A stretch of 64,000 nucleotides of DNA from Palsa-1248 sp963737835 (GCA_963737835.1 CAVTUH010000001.1:1674001-1738000), one strand, 5' to 3'; positions 1 to 12,060 are shown, counted from the stretch's first letter. Notes: a model not told the origin generated them from the sequence alone. Program-made: numbers and translations.

Positions 1-1
1 C

Positions 2-454
2 GGCTACTACGCACGCGCGCGGAACCTCCACGCACTCGCTCGACAGCTGATCGTCGCCGACCCGGTTCCGCACGACGGTATCACGTCGCCGACGCCCTAT
101 GGGACGCTGCCGGCAGAGCCGGCAGCGCTCTGCCAGTTACCCGGAGTCGGGCCCTACACGGCTGGCGCCGTCGCCTCCTTCGCCTACGAACGCCCCGCCG
201 CCCTCGTCGACACCAACGTCGCCCGGGTGCTCACCCGCGTCTTCGCTCCGCGCTACGATCCTCGTACTCCGGCGGGGCGGCGAGTGGCGTGGGCCATCGC
301 CCGCGACATCCTCCCGCGCTCCGGCACGGTGGCGTATACGCACAATCAGGCGCTGATGGAGCTCGGCGCGTTGATATGTACGGCGCGGCGACCGTTGTGT
401 GCGCAGTGTCCCGTGCGAGCCCAGTGCAAGTACGGGCAAAGAGCCAGACGTTAG
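2..454 (+). CDS. mutY: A/G-specific adenine glycosylase MutY, 3' part only
   Basis: The reading frame is open from the window edge, so the N-terminus is missing. It encodes a base-excision repair glycosylase that removes adenine mispaired with 8-oxoguanine. Seen in the sequence: a GYYARARNLH helix, the helix-hairpin-helix LPGVGPYTAGAVASF, the catalytic-aspartate segment VDTNVARVL, and a C-terminal [4Fe-4S] cysteine set C-x6-C-x2-C-x5-C near the end. The protein stops about 8 residues after the last cysteine, so it lacks the NUDIX-like 8-oxoG recognition domain of longer MutY proteins; such short forms exist. The stop codon lies inside a heptanucleotide repeat (CCAGACG/TTAGACG) that starts the palindromic element downstream. 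Confidence 0.93.
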   Translation, partial: GYYARARNLHALARQLIVADPVPHDGITSPTPYGTLPAEPAALCQLPGVGPYTAGAVASFAYERPAALVDTNVARVLTRVFAPRYDPRTPAGRRVAWAIARDILPRSGTVAYTHNQALMELGALICTARRPLCAQCPVRAQCKYGQRARR

Positions 455-667
455 ACGTTGGATGGGGGAACGACCACGACAGATGACACCGGTGGGTAGG
501 GGCGACGCAATGCGTCGCCCGCCGTTGGCGGAACCGGGCACGATGCCTGTGCATAGGCGTTCAGGCGGCGACGAATCATCGATCGCAACACCGGACCGCA
601 GGGCGACGCATTGCGTCGCCCCTACCCGCCGGAACGCAAGTGTCGTGGTCATTCCCCCATCTAGCGT
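455..667. repeat. Long imperfect palindromic element between mutY and gltA
   Basis: The stretch folds back on itself. The outer arms 455-481 and 641-667 are inverted copies with 3 mismatches in 27. The inner parts 491-520 and 601-630 are also inverted copies, and each carries the near-perfect palindrome GGCGACGCAWTGCGTCGCC (about 500-520 and 601-621). Heptad-like repeats (TTAGACG/TTGGATG on the left, CTAGCGT/CCAGCGT on the right) flank it. It has no coding capacity and resembles a MITE or REP-type hairpin between the convergent mutY and gltA. It could act as a bidirectional terminator, but that is inference. Confidence 0.75.
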
Positions 668-682
668 CCAGCGTTCAGCCGT

Positions 683-1990
<1,308 letters not shown>

Positions 1991-2038
1991 TCCAGTTACG
2001 CAGGACGCAGAAGAGAGGAGTAGGGGTTGGCCGGATAG

Positions 2039-2058
2039 GGGCGACGCATGCGTCGCCC
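2039..2058. repeat. Dispersed 20-bp perfect palindrome
   Basis: A 20-base perfect palindrome, GGGCGACGCATGCGTCGCCC, lies upstream of gltA. It is the same family as the palindromes at about 500, 601 and 11896. It lies in the short gap between gltA and the histidine kinase, both on the minus strand, within a few tens of bases of the gltA start, so it will be part of the gltA leader if transcription starts upstream of it. Confidence 0.7.
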
Positions 2059-2134
2059 GCCGCTTGCCCCATCACGAAGCTGTCCGAGACAGCGCCGTGC
2101 AACACAGCGCCGCTCGGCGAAACTTAATGAACCC

Positions 2135-3079
2135 TTAGAGCTTCTGCGCGAGCGGCAACTCGATCTCGAAAGAGAATCGCGTGCCCGCTCCCGACGTCGT
2201 GACGCACAGGTCGCCGCCCAGCGAGGCCACGAGCTGGCGGCTGATCGCCAAGCCGAGACCGGCACTGGAAAATGTCACCACGTCGGAGTGCTCGCGGCGC
2301 CGGAATGGGTCGAAAAGCGTGGCCATGACCTCGTCGGGAATGCCGCGACCGGTGTCTTGCACCGTAAACTCGACGCGCGTGCGCGACCGCTGCGTGGCGA
2401 CCGCCTCGACCGAGCCGGTCGACGTGAATTTCAACGCATTGGTCGTGAGGTTGAGCAGGACCCGGTTCAGCGCCGCCGGCTGCCCGATCCTGGAGTCCGC
2501 GGGCGGCGGCACGACCCGAATCGCCAGTCCCTTCTCCTCCGCGATGGGCTGAACGATGGCGCGGACAGACTGCATGACATTCTGCGATCGAGAACGGGAC
2601 GGGTCGCTGATGGACCAGCCCTTCGCCGCCGCGTGCGAGCTCGATGACGTCTCCAGCAAGGGCGCTGAGTCCGAACGCGGCGCTGTAGATGAGGCCAATC
2701 TGCCGCTCTTGCACGGGAGTGAGCGGCCCGCTCTGCATGCTCCGGAGTCGCTCGGCAAGGAAGAGGATCGACCCGAGTGGCGACCGCATGTCATGGGCGA
2801 CCTCGATGATGAGCTGCAGCGCGTCCGGCCCGGCGAGCTGGCGGGTGAAGCGCTGCGTCACCCCCTCGTCCCTCGATGCCGAGCCGCCCTCGAGTCCGGT
2901 CGCCGGACTGTCGGTGGGCGTCGTGACGGCGGCGGACCGCTCCTCAGCTCCAGTCGTCACAGGCCCGCTCGAGCCCTCCTCAATGGCAGGACGTCCGCCT
3001 GGCATCATGGCTGCGCGACCCTGGTCCGCCGCACCCTCGGGATGGGGGATCCCGCCCCAGCGAGGAGTGGCGGCGGCAG

Positions 3080-3083
<4 letters not shown>
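2135..3083 (-). CDS. Sensor histidine kinase, broken by a one-base insertion
   Basis: Likely cytoplasmic sensor kinase partner of the sigma54 regulator just upstream; the two overlap by ATGA at 3080-3083, indicating translational coupling. The first frame gives a low-complexity N-terminus and the HisKA H-box EVAHDMRSPLGS (His about residue 97). The HATPase part lies in another frame: N-box NLTTNALKF, G1 box DTGRGIPDEV and G2 box SAGLGLAISRQLV. The frames join if one base is removed from the TT at 2580-2581, giving FSIADVMQSVRAIVQPIAEEKG-type sequence. No membrane segment was seen. Either the strain is a natural mutant or this is a sequencing error. In XrtA-type EPS clusters a kinase/sigma54 pair controls EPS genes; the role here is by analogy. 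Confidence 0.85.
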
Positions 3084-4690
<1,607 letters not shown>

Positions 4691-5001
4691 GAATGAGCTC
4701 CTAGCCCAGAGTTGGAGACCAGCAAGCCGGTCTACGTAAGCACGAAGTGTTGCATGTGTCAAGGCAGGACGTTGCGCTTGCAACACACACATGTGTTCCT
4801 AGGCCGACATCATGTAGCATATTTGCTACACACAGGTATCGCACCTTGCGGCTCGGCCCGCTTGCTCGCGAACCTGGCGCTTGGGCCCGATTTTGCGTCC
4901 CCGACCCCGGGAACGCAGGGGTCGCGCGGATCCGGTGGCCTCTTAAATTCTGATCACAGACGCCGCCAGCCCATCGGCGACCACGCTCTCCGCCCATACT
5001 C
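4691..5001. other. Divergent intergenic region between regulator and autokinase gene
   Basis: About 310 bases between the divergent regulator and Wzz/autokinase genes, the obvious place for EPS promoters. It is locally AT-richer around 4740-4830 than its surroundings and contains repeated TGTGT/ACACA and TTGC motifs. A convincing -24/-12 (GG-N10-GC) sigma54 element was not found by eye on either strand. Confidence 0.4.
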
Positions 5002-7483
5002 ATGGCCCCCAAGTCGCTCCCGCCAGGACGCTCGACGCTCCCCGCGCAGTCGTCTGACGCGGCGTTCATGCCCGCGGTCGACGAGCCCTCCGCCCCGTTG
5101 TCCTATGTGGAGGACACAGAACGACCGACCCCTTGGCACCGCTACCTCTCCGCGCTGGCTCGGTATCGCTGGCTCGTAGCCGGCTGCCTCTTTCTCGGCG
5201 GCGCCGGGGGCTTCGTCGGTGCGAAGCTCTCGACGCCCGAGTATGAGGCGCACGCCACCATCTGGATCTCGACCGATGATCGCGGGGCGCAGCAAGGGCC
5301 GATCCAGGCGCAGGAGCTTCTCAACCCCACCGGCTGGGACGAGTTGTTCCGGAGCCACCGGGTCACCGACTCCGTCGGTGATGGAGCGCCGCCTGTACCT
5401 GGGGATCCCTAAACTCGACTCCGCACTGTTCACGAACTTCAGCGTCACCAGCGGCTACCAGCCGGGCGGCTATACGTTGAAGGTCTCGCCTACCGGGAAT
5501 CAGTACCTGTTGACAACCGGCCCCGAAGCAACCGTCGTGGATCGCGGCCGGCTCGGCGACTCGGTCGGCCGGCGCCTCGGGTTCATCTGGCAGCCCAGCG
5601 GAACGCAGCTGCGCCAGGCAGGGAGCGTGGACTTCTCCGTCTCGTCGTTGAGTCAGGCGTCCGAGGGGCTCATTGCCAACGTGACCACCGTATTGCCGGA
5701 CAACCCGAGCTACATGCGCGCGTCGCTGACGGGCGATTCGCCCGCGGGGACCGCCGCCTCACTCAACGTCTGGCTGACGCAATTCGTGAACGTCGCCGGA
5801 GAGCTCAAGCGCCGGAAAGTCGATCAACGCACGTCGATCCTGCAAACACAGACGGCGATCGCCCACAGCCGGTTGAACGACGCGGAACAGGCCCTGGAGG
5901 AGTTCGAGCGAAATGCCATCTCCCACGGCCAACAGGCTGCGGTCAACGCGGGCAAGGCGAGCGCGCAGATGATCGCGGGGCAGAGTCTCGACGGCGGCAC
6001 AGGCGCATCGGCGGGACAAGTGCTCAGCGGACCAACCAACGCCGCGCCCACCGTCGCCGATTACTACGGTCTCAAGTTCGCCAACGACAACCTGCACAAT
6101 GACATCGCCCGGGTGCAGGACATCCTGGCACACCCGCCAGTCAACCCGGAAGACCTCGTGGCCGTCCCGTCGCTCATGCAAGGGGCCGGGGATCTCGGGG
6201 CGGCGATCCAGGACTACACCACGAAGTCGAACGATCTCCGCCAGCTCAAGCTGAAATACACGGACTCGTACAAGCCCGTGCTGGATCTCCAGGCTCAGGT
6301 CACCGCGCTCCAGACCACACAGATCCCGCAGCTCGCGGCCCAATCCCTCGCCCGGCTGCGCGCGACCTCGCAGCGGTGGAGCGAGCGCATTGCGAACGCG
6401 CAATTGACTGCGACGCAGCTCCCGGCCACAGAGATCGAGGAGATGCGCCGGCAGGCAGAAGTCACACAGAGCTCGCAGATCTACAACACGCTGCAAGCGC
6501 ACTACGAGGAAGCGCTTCTGACGCAGCAGAGCGCCATCCCCGATGTCCAGGTGCTCGACAAAGCGATCGCGCCACAGTGGCCGAGTCGTAACTCGAAGCC
6601 ACGCATCTTCATGCTCGCGCTTGCGATGGGACTTGGCGCAGGCCTGGCGCTGGCCCTACTCCTCGACCGCCTCGATCGCCGGGTGCGGTACCCGGAACAG
6701 GCAACCGACGAGCTGGGGCTGCCGATCATCGGCACGGTGCCGGGGGTGAAACCCCGCTCGGGCGACTTCGACCCCGAAGAGGCGGCACAGGTGGTGGAGG
6801 CGTTCCGCACGATCCGCCTCAACATCCTGCACCTCACCGATCCCGACGGCCCGATCGTGTTTACGGTCACCAGTCCGGGCGCAGGGGACGGCAAGTCCCT
6901 CATCTCGTCGAACCTCGGGATGTCGTTCGCCGAGAGCGGCCGGCGCACACTTGTCGTCGACGGGGACATCCGGCGCGGCCAGCTGCACAGCACCTTTGGC
7001 GTGCGCCAGTCACCCGGCCTGCTGGACTACCTCACCGGCAACGCGTCACTCGAGGAAGTGTTGCAGGAGACGGACTACGAGCGGCTGACGATCGTGACGT
7101 GCGGCGGCCGCAGGCACCGGGGACCGGAGTTGCTGGCGTCCCAGGCAATGCTACAGTTTCTCGGCGCAGTCCGGCCACTGTTCGACACGATCATCGTCGA
7201 CAGCCCGCCGCTGGGCGCCGGGATCGATCCGTTTGCGCTCGGAGCGGCGACCGGCAACATGATCCTGGTGCTGCGAATCGGGAAGAGCGATCGCCAGATG
7301 GCACAAGCCAAGCTCGGGGTCCTGCAGCGGTATCCGGTCCGCGTCCTGGGCGCCGTCCTCAACGACGTCAAGGCCGAGGGCGCCTTCCGATACTACTCGT
7401 ACCTGTACGGCTACGAGCTGGATGACGGGGAGAAGCGCGCGCAGCTCCCGTCCCGAGTCGGCGAAGTGGCGACGCCTAGCTGA
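5002..7483 (+). CDS. Wzz/BY-kinase type polysaccharide co-polymerase and tyrosine autokinase, one-base frameshift
   Basis: Inner-membrane chain-length regulator fused to a bacterial tyrosine kinase (Wzc/ExoP type). The first frame (5002-5412) carries the cytoplasmic tail, TM1 (YRWLVAGCLFLGGAGGF) and the start of the Wzz domain. The rest lies in the next frame: long periplasmic coiled-coil region, TM2 (FMLALAMGLGAGLALALLL), Walker A SPGAGDGKSLISSNLG, Walker A' LVVDGDIRRGQ, and a tyrosine-rich tail YYSYLYGYELDD that would be autophosphorylated. Removing one G at 5377-5378 joins the frames (about DSVVMERRLYLG). Combined length about 826 residues is normal. It is divergent from the sigma54 regulator and followed by a repeat array. 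Function is certain at family level; whether it is intact in the cell is not. Confidence 0.9.
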
Positions 7484-7493
7484 CGCTCGGCGT

Positions 7494-7620
7494 AGAAAGG
7501 AGAAAGGAGAAAGGAGACGACGGCTACCAACCCCGCGTCTCCTTTCTCCTTTCTCCTTTCTCCTTTCTCCTTTCTCTTTTTCTTTTGTCCCCTTTCTCCT
7601 TTCTCCTCTCCCCTTTCTAC
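7494..7620. repeat. Heptanucleotide (GAAAGGA) inverted array, possible bidirectional terminator
   Basis: Three tandem GAAAGGA units are followed after about 18 bases by four CTCCTTT units and then further variants ending in CCTTTCTAC. The two halves are complementary and could form a stem of about 25 base pairs. The array lies exactly between the convergent autokinase and response regulator genes, where a bidirectional terminator would be expected. It slightly overlaps the 3' end of the minus-strand gene. Confidence 0.75.
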
Positions 7621-8675
7621 CGCGCGGTAGCGCGGTCCCGGTCGGCTTCGCTGAACTCCTGAATCACCGAGGCCTCGCCACTCGGGACGGATTGGCGCAG
7701 GGCGGTCGCGGCGCGGACCAGCATCTCCACGGCGTCGACCGGTGACTCGGCGAAGTCGGGTACGGCGTAGTACACGACGCGCACCCGGACGTACGAGCCG
7801 TCTGTGTCACCTGGCGACAGCTTATCGTGCGACCCGTTGCCGAGGGTGTGCGGCGCGGCCCCGGCGCCGACGAGCGCGCCACTGGCCACGGGGATGCGCT
7901 CGGCTTCTACCGCGGCCTGCACACGTTCTGCGAGCCGCTGGGCCCCCGCAGCCTCCGTCGCTGGCGCTATGATGGCGAACTCCGTCCGACCCAGGCGGCC
8001 GACAGCATCGGACGTCCGGCCAGTGCGACGCAGCACGCCTCCCAGCTTTTCAGCCACGCGGCTCACCACGTCATCGGCGGTCGAATCATCGAATTCGGTC
8101 CCGTCTCCCGGGGCCGGTATGAGGGCGACACAGGCGAGCGCGTCGCGTCTGCGCGACGCTTCGGCTCCAATCTCGCGCGCCCTCCTGGCCAGGCCACGGG
8201 CGTTGTACAGGCCAGTCGCCGGATCGAGCAGCCCTTCCTCGCGGAGGCGATCCGCCTCTCGTTTCGCCGCCGCGAAGGTGTCCAGCTTGTGCAGCAACAC
8301 TTCCCCGTCCAGCGGCAAGAGCACGTAGTCCCAAGCGCCAGCCGCGTAGGCCGCCACCTGTTCTCCCCGATGTCCCGGGTCTGACGATGTCATGAGGATC
8401 GGCGTCGCCGATCCCAAGTAGCCCGGCTCCCGCAGCGTGCGGCAGACATCCCGTCCGTCGCCGTCCGCGAAGCGGATGTCGAGAATGACGACGTCCGGCC
8501 GGACGCGCCGTGCGAGATCCAACGTTTGGCGCGCGTTGTAGCTACGGAGCACCGCGTAGCCGCGCGGGCCGAGGATCGTCTCGAGCGAACGAGCCGACCA
8601 TTCCTGGTCGTTCGCAATGAGCACGAGAAGTGGTCGCGCGGCACGAGCGCGCGCGTGGCCAGCGGGATCAGTCAT
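7617..8675 (-). CDS. Response regulator with receiver and degenerate GGDEF domain
   Basis: About 352 residues from the ATG at 8675; a longer in-frame N-terminus (to 8762) is possible, and neither start has a clear ribosome site. The receiver has Asp 66 in VVILDIRF; the usual acidic pair is ND rather than DD. A linker helix leads to a GGDEF-like domain beginning LLDPATGLYNARG. The active-site loop reads GRTEF (229-233) instead of GGDEF, so diguanylate cyclase activity is unlikely and a GTP- or c-di-GMP-sensing or protein-binding role is more plausible. Its place in the EPS core suggests control of synthesis or assembly at protein level. No output DNA-binding domain is present. Confidence 0.85.
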   Translation of the reverse strand: MTDPAGHARARAARPLLVLIANDQEWSARSLETILGPRGYAVLRSYNARQTLDLARRVRPDVVILDIRFADGDGRDVCRTLREPGYLGSATPILMTSSDPGHRGEQVAAYAAGAWDYVLLPLDGEVLLHKLDTFAAAKREADRLREEGLLDPATGLYNARGLARRAREIGAEASRRRDALACVALIPAPGDGTEFDDSTADDVVSRVAEKLGGVLRRTGRTSDAVGRLGRTEFAIIAPATEAAGAQRLAERVQAAVEAERIPVASGALVGAGAAPHTLGNGSHDKLSPGDTDGSYVRVRVVYYAVPDFAESPVDAVEMLVRAATALRQSVPSGEASVIQEFSEADRDRATAR

Positions 8676-9184
8676 GCCGCGTTCGCGTATGCACGACTCG
8701 TGCAGGGCTTTAATGATCGCGGAACTCCTTGAAAGCAAAAAACTTCCGTCTCTATAGCACACTCAACCGTAACGAAACTATGCAGCGCGTACACAACAGC
8801 ATCAATGGTGATGAGTGACACAAATGATTAGCGGTCGGAGGTCACCGGTTGGGCGTCAGGAAATACAAGAAGCGAACCCCGGCGGATCGAATTCTTCGAA
8901 TCGCCGAGGTGGTGACGTGCGTCACTGGCCCCCTCATTCTGCGCCGACACCCCTAGCCCTTAGTCCCAGTCGCCTCGTCGCTCGCCACACTCGTGTGGTC
9001 TGTCCTCAACACATGGATCGCGCAGATCGCACGGCTGACGAAGGCGCAAAACGCACAACGACCATCGCGACAAGAGGTTAGGACCTTCACCGGATCGTTG
9101 CGAGTCCAAGCACGGGTGCTGCGTGTCAGCGGGACGTTGCTCGTTGGGTCTGTCTCATAATCAGGTGCTTCGCCATTGCGCTCA
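8676..9184. other. Intergenic promoter region of the export/initiating transferase operon
   Basis: About 500 bases between divergent genes. No convincing gene is present. It contains GTGACG-N2-CGTCAC at 8912-8925, an operator-like inverted repeat, and just downstream, overlapping the start of the next gene, ACGTGA-N6-TCACGT at 9192-9209. The similar half-sites suggest one dimeric regulator, which is inference only. Confidence 0.35.
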
Positions 9185-10030
9185 ATGCATTACGTGACCC
9201 GCATCACGTCGACACTGGCCACGCCGTCAGGGCGCGCCCGTCGTTGCCACACCGCTCTCACGAAGATCCGCCTCCTCTTTGGCATCGCCTGCGGTCTCGC
9301 GGCCATGCCCTTGGCAGGTGCTGCTCAACAAGTCGTTGATACCGCGCGGGTAGCCTACCAACCCGACGCGCTGAGCACCGGTGCCTTCGCGACACGAGCG
9401 AGCTTGCAGCAAGCCGCGTCGGGGTCCGGACCGGCTGCTGTGACTGCGCAGGAACGCCTCGCCAACGGTGACTTCCAGGTCGGTGACCGCATCGCCCTGG
9501 CCGTGACCGACGCCGGCGGCGGCGAGCCCGCCCTCACCGACACGTTCACTGTGCGTGAGGGTCAGGTCCTGCGACTGCCCAATATGCCGGACGTCTCCCT
9601 GCACGGCGTGCTGCACGCTGAGCTGAAGGACACGCTCTCAAGCGACTTGGCGCGTTACATCAAGGATCCGGTGGTCCACGCGACTCCGCTGGTCCGTATT
9701 GCCGTCCTGGGCCAGGTGCCGCGACCGGGCTACTACTCGGTAGCAGCCGACGAGTTGGCGACCAGCCTGTTGATGCATGCTGGTGGGCTGACCAATACCT
9801 CGGATCTTTCGAAGACCGTAGTTAAGCGCGGCGATCAAACAGTCTACACGGCCAAGACGCTGCAAACCGCTATGGCCAACGGCGAAACGGTCGACCAGCT
9901 CGCCCTGCGACCGGGTGACGAAGTCGTAGTCGGCGTGAGTCCTCCCGGCGGCAATTTCCTCCGGTACCTGGGCATCTTTGCCGGGCTTGCAGGAATCGCC
10001 GCAAGCATTGCATTTGTTGCGACGCGCTAG
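9185..10030 (+). CDS. Polysaccharide export protein (Wza family)
   Basis: About 281 residues from ATG 9185 (an in-frame TTG lies at 9176). An N-terminal basic stretch and hydrophobic segment (FGIACGLAAMPLAGAAQQ) look like a Sec signal peptide. A Poly_export-type domain (GDFQVGDRIALAV, then RLPNMPDVSLHG) is followed by an SLBB-type segment (VLGQVPRPGYYSVAADE) and a C-terminal hydrophobic helix (YLGIFAGLAGIAASIAFVA), as in outer-membrane export channels. It lacks an obvious lipobox cysteine, so anchoring may differ from E. coli Wza. It starts a tight + strand run with the initiating transferase (1-base gap) and the UbiA-like gene. Confidence 0.88.
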   Translation: MHYVTRITSTLATPSGRARRCHTALTKIRLLFGIACGLAAMPLAGAAQQVVDTARVAYQPDALSTGAFATRASLQQAASGSGPAAVTAQERLANGDFQVGDRIALAVTDAGGGEPALTDTFTVREGQVLRLPNMPDVSLHGVLHAELKDTLSSDLARYIKDPVVHATPLVRIAVLGQVPRPGYYSVAADELATSLLMHAGGLTNTSDLSKTVVKRGDQTVYTAKTLQTAMANGETVDQLALRPGDEVVVGVSPPGGNFLRYLGIFAGLAGIAASIAFVATR

Positions 10031-10031
10031 C

Positions 10032-10937
10032 GTGACCGAACCTCTGGGCAACCTGGACCCGTCGATGCCGCCCGGCGATTTGCACCTCTCGGCCATCGGA
10101 GCAATTCGGGGCGAGGCCAAGCCAGCCCCGACGCCCCAAGCCCGCATCTCCGGCGAGTTGCGCATCCGCCGGACATCGGGCGGCGCGACCCGAGCGCTGG
10201 CGGACGACGAACGGCCGATACCGCTGCTTCGCAACGCCGATGGTCCTTCCTCTAGCCGGACGTCAGGGGCGATCGGCCGCGTCGTGCCCCGGTCTCGTTC
10301 GGAGGTCGCGAACCGCATCGTCAACGTGATGATCGCCGCAGTCGCGATCATCGTGCTGGCGCCGATTTTCGTGATCGTGGCTCTCTTGGTGCGCCTCACG
10401 TCGCCGGGGCCGATCCTCTACACCCAGACGCGTGTGGGCATCGACCGCCGATCACGCCGTGCGTTGGCACTGTACGACCGCCGCGCGCGAGACGCCGGTG
10501 GATCGGTCTTCACGATCTACAAGTTCCGCTCGATGTACGTCGACGCGGAGCGCGCTTCGGGCGTCGTGTGGGCCAAGCCGGATGACCCGCGCGCCACGCC
10601 AGTCGGGCGGTTCTTGCGCAAGACGCGGCTGGACGAGCTGCCGCAGCTGTTCAACGTGCTCAAGGGCGATATGAACATCGTCGGCCCGCGACCCGAGCGC
10701 CCGACCATCGTGGCACAACTCCGCAAGGATATCTCCGAGTACGGTCTTCGCCATCGCGCCAAGCCCGGCATCACCGGCCTCGCTCAGATCAGCCACGCGT
10801 ACGATCAGAGTCTGGATGATGTCCGGCAGAAGATCCGCTACGACCTCGAGTACCTGCGGCGACAAAGCGTCGCGGAAGACGTTCGTATTATGTTGAAGAC
10901 TGTGCCTGTGATGCTGTTCAAGCGCGGAGGGTGGTAG
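10032..10937 (+). CDS. Undecaprenyl-phosphate sugar phosphotransferase (initiating enzyme)
   Basis: Transfers a sugar-1-phosphate to the lipid carrier and so starts repeat-unit synthesis at the inner membrane. The C-terminal catalytic half of the family is complete: one hydrophobic helix (VNVMIAAVAIIVLAPIFVIV), then SPGPILYTQTRVG, YKFRSM, FLRKTRLDELPQLFNVLKGDM and GPRPERP, ending in the usual basic tail. Only one membrane helix precedes the domain, so this is the short form without the multi-helix N-terminus of WbaP. The start is taken as GTG 10032, one base after the export gene stop; ATG 10065 is possible. Confidence 0.93.
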   Translation: MTEPLGNLDPSMPPGDLHLSAIGAIRGEAKPAPTPQARISGELRIRRTSGGATRALADDERPIPLLRNADGPSSSRTSGAIGRVVPRSRSEVANRIVNVMIAAVAIIVLAPIFVIVALLVRLTSPGPILYTQTRVGIDRRSRRALALYDRRARDAGGSVFTIYKFRSMYVDAERASGVVWAKPDDPRATPVGRFLRKTRLDELPQLFNVLKGDMNIVGPRPERPTIVAQLRKDISEYGLRHRAKPGITGLAQISHAYDQSLDDVRQKIRYDLEYLRRQSVAEDVRIMLKTVPVMLFKRGGW

Positions 10938-10945
10938 GTAGGGAC

Positions 10946-11839
10946 ATGACGACTGTCCCGGCGTCGCCCCCGAAGCTGCAACGGGCGGCGCGGCGCGCCT
11001 TGGCGCGCGCGACCCTCCGTCTGCTGCGGCCCCGCCAGTGGGTCAAGAACGCGTTCGTCCTGGCGCCGCTCATCTTCTCGGGGTCTTTCACGCAGCCCCC
11101 GGCGGTGCGCAATGCGCTGCTCGCAGCCGCGCTATTTTGCGTCGCCGCGTCCGCGGCTTACGTGTTCAACGACATCATGGATGCGCCTGCCGATGCGCGT
11201 CACCCCGTCAAGTCTCGGACACGACCGCTCGCATCGGGCGATCTGTCGATGGCACAAGCCCGGTCACTCCTGGCCGTGCTCCTGTTGCTGGTGCTTGCAG
11301 CATTCGCGTGGAACGTGCCGACGGCGCTCGTCGCGACGGGCTACGTCGCCCTCAACATCGCCTATTCGCTGCGGCTGAAGCGGATCCCGGTCGTGGACAT
11401 CTTCACGCTCGCGGCTGGCTTTGTCTTTCGCGTCTACGGTGGGGCGGCCGCCATCAACGTCCCTGTCTCGTCATGGATGCTGATCACGACGCTCTCACTC
11501 GCGCTCTATCTTGCGGTGATCAAACGACGCCAGGAGCTCGCCGGCAGCGGCGCGACGACTCGGTCCGTGCTGCAGTTCTACACCCTGCCGCTCCTCGACC
11601 GATACGCCGAGACCGCGGCGTTGAGCGCGATCGTGTTCTACGGCCTGTTTGTCGTGACGATTCGGCCACGCCTCAACGTCACCATGCCGTTCGTGCTCTT
11701 CGGCTTGTTCCGCTACTGGTACCTCGTCGAATCGAGCGGCAAGGGTGAAACGCCGACGGAGGTCGTGTGGGGCGACCCGACGCTGATCTTGACTGTCATT
11801 GCCTGGGCCGGGGTATGTGTGTGGAGGTTGAAGGGCTAG
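10946..11839 (+). CDS. UbiA-family prenyltransferase, decaprenyl-phosphate phosphoribosyltransferase type
   Basis: 297 residues with a multi-helix membrane profile. The first Asp-rich motif NDIMDAPAD (N75-D79) followed by HPVKSRTRPLASG is the signature of the subgroup that includes mycobacterial UbiA (Rv3806c), which puts phosphoribose on polyprenyl phosphate. The ATG at 10946 follows GTAGGGAC and lies 8 bases after the transferase stop, so the three genes look like one operon. In an EPS locus it could supply an arabinose/ribose-type lipid-linked donor; that is inference, since this subgroup also occurs without known substrate. Confidence 0.85.
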   Translation: MTTVPASPPKLQRAARRALARATLRLLRPRQWVKNAFVLAPLIFSGSFTQPPAVRNALLAAALFCVAASAAYVFNDIMDAPADARHPVKSRTRPLASGDLSMAQARSLLAVLLLLVLAAFAWNVPTALVATGYVALNIAYSLRLKRIPVVDIFTLAAGFVFRVYGGAAAINVPVSSWMLITTLSLALYLAVIKRRQELAGSGATTRSVLQFYTLPLLDRYAETAALSAIVFYGLFVVTIRPRLNVTMPFVLFGLFRYWYLVESSGKGETPTEVVWGDPTLILTVIAWAGVCVWRLKG

Positions 11840-11853
11840 ACGCTATCGGGGAT

Positions 11854-12060
11854 GGCGCCCATCGGACAACCGTTGCATCCGGGTGCGGGAGTGGAGGGCG
11901 ACGCATTGCGTCGCCCCTACCCGCCGGATGACGGTTCGGTGACCGTCAACCACATCCCGCCGTTTGCCGGCCGCACCACGCGCCACAACATTGGGGTGGC
12001 ACCCATCCGACGGCCGTTGCATCCGGTGCGCGCCAGAGGGCGACGCAGGAGTCGCCTCTA
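11854..12060. repeat. Two direct copies of a repeat ending in GGCGACGC palindromes
   Basis: The segment 11854-11920 and the segment 11998-12060 are direct copies. Each begins GGCRCCCATCSGAC, continues CCGTTGCATCCGG and ends in the GGGCGACGCA...TCGCC palindrome; the first palindrome (11896-11916) is nearly perfect and the second is eroded. They fill the gap between the convergent UbiA-like and GT2 genes. No gene is supported here. Confidence 0.7.

Noticed and set aside
2124..2600. Second frame of the histidine kinase region as a separate small gene
   Set aside because: It carries the ATPase motifs (N-box, G1, G2) that complete the kinase, so it is the displaced half of the same gene.
4740..4820. 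Possible sigma54 promoter near the regulator/autokinase gap
   Set aside because: Several TTGC and GG motifs occur but none has GG-N10-GC spacing on either strand; not reported as a site.
8815..9081. Small gene of about 88 codons in the gap before the export protein
   Set aside because: No domain, no ribosome site, and composition fits noncoding DNA.
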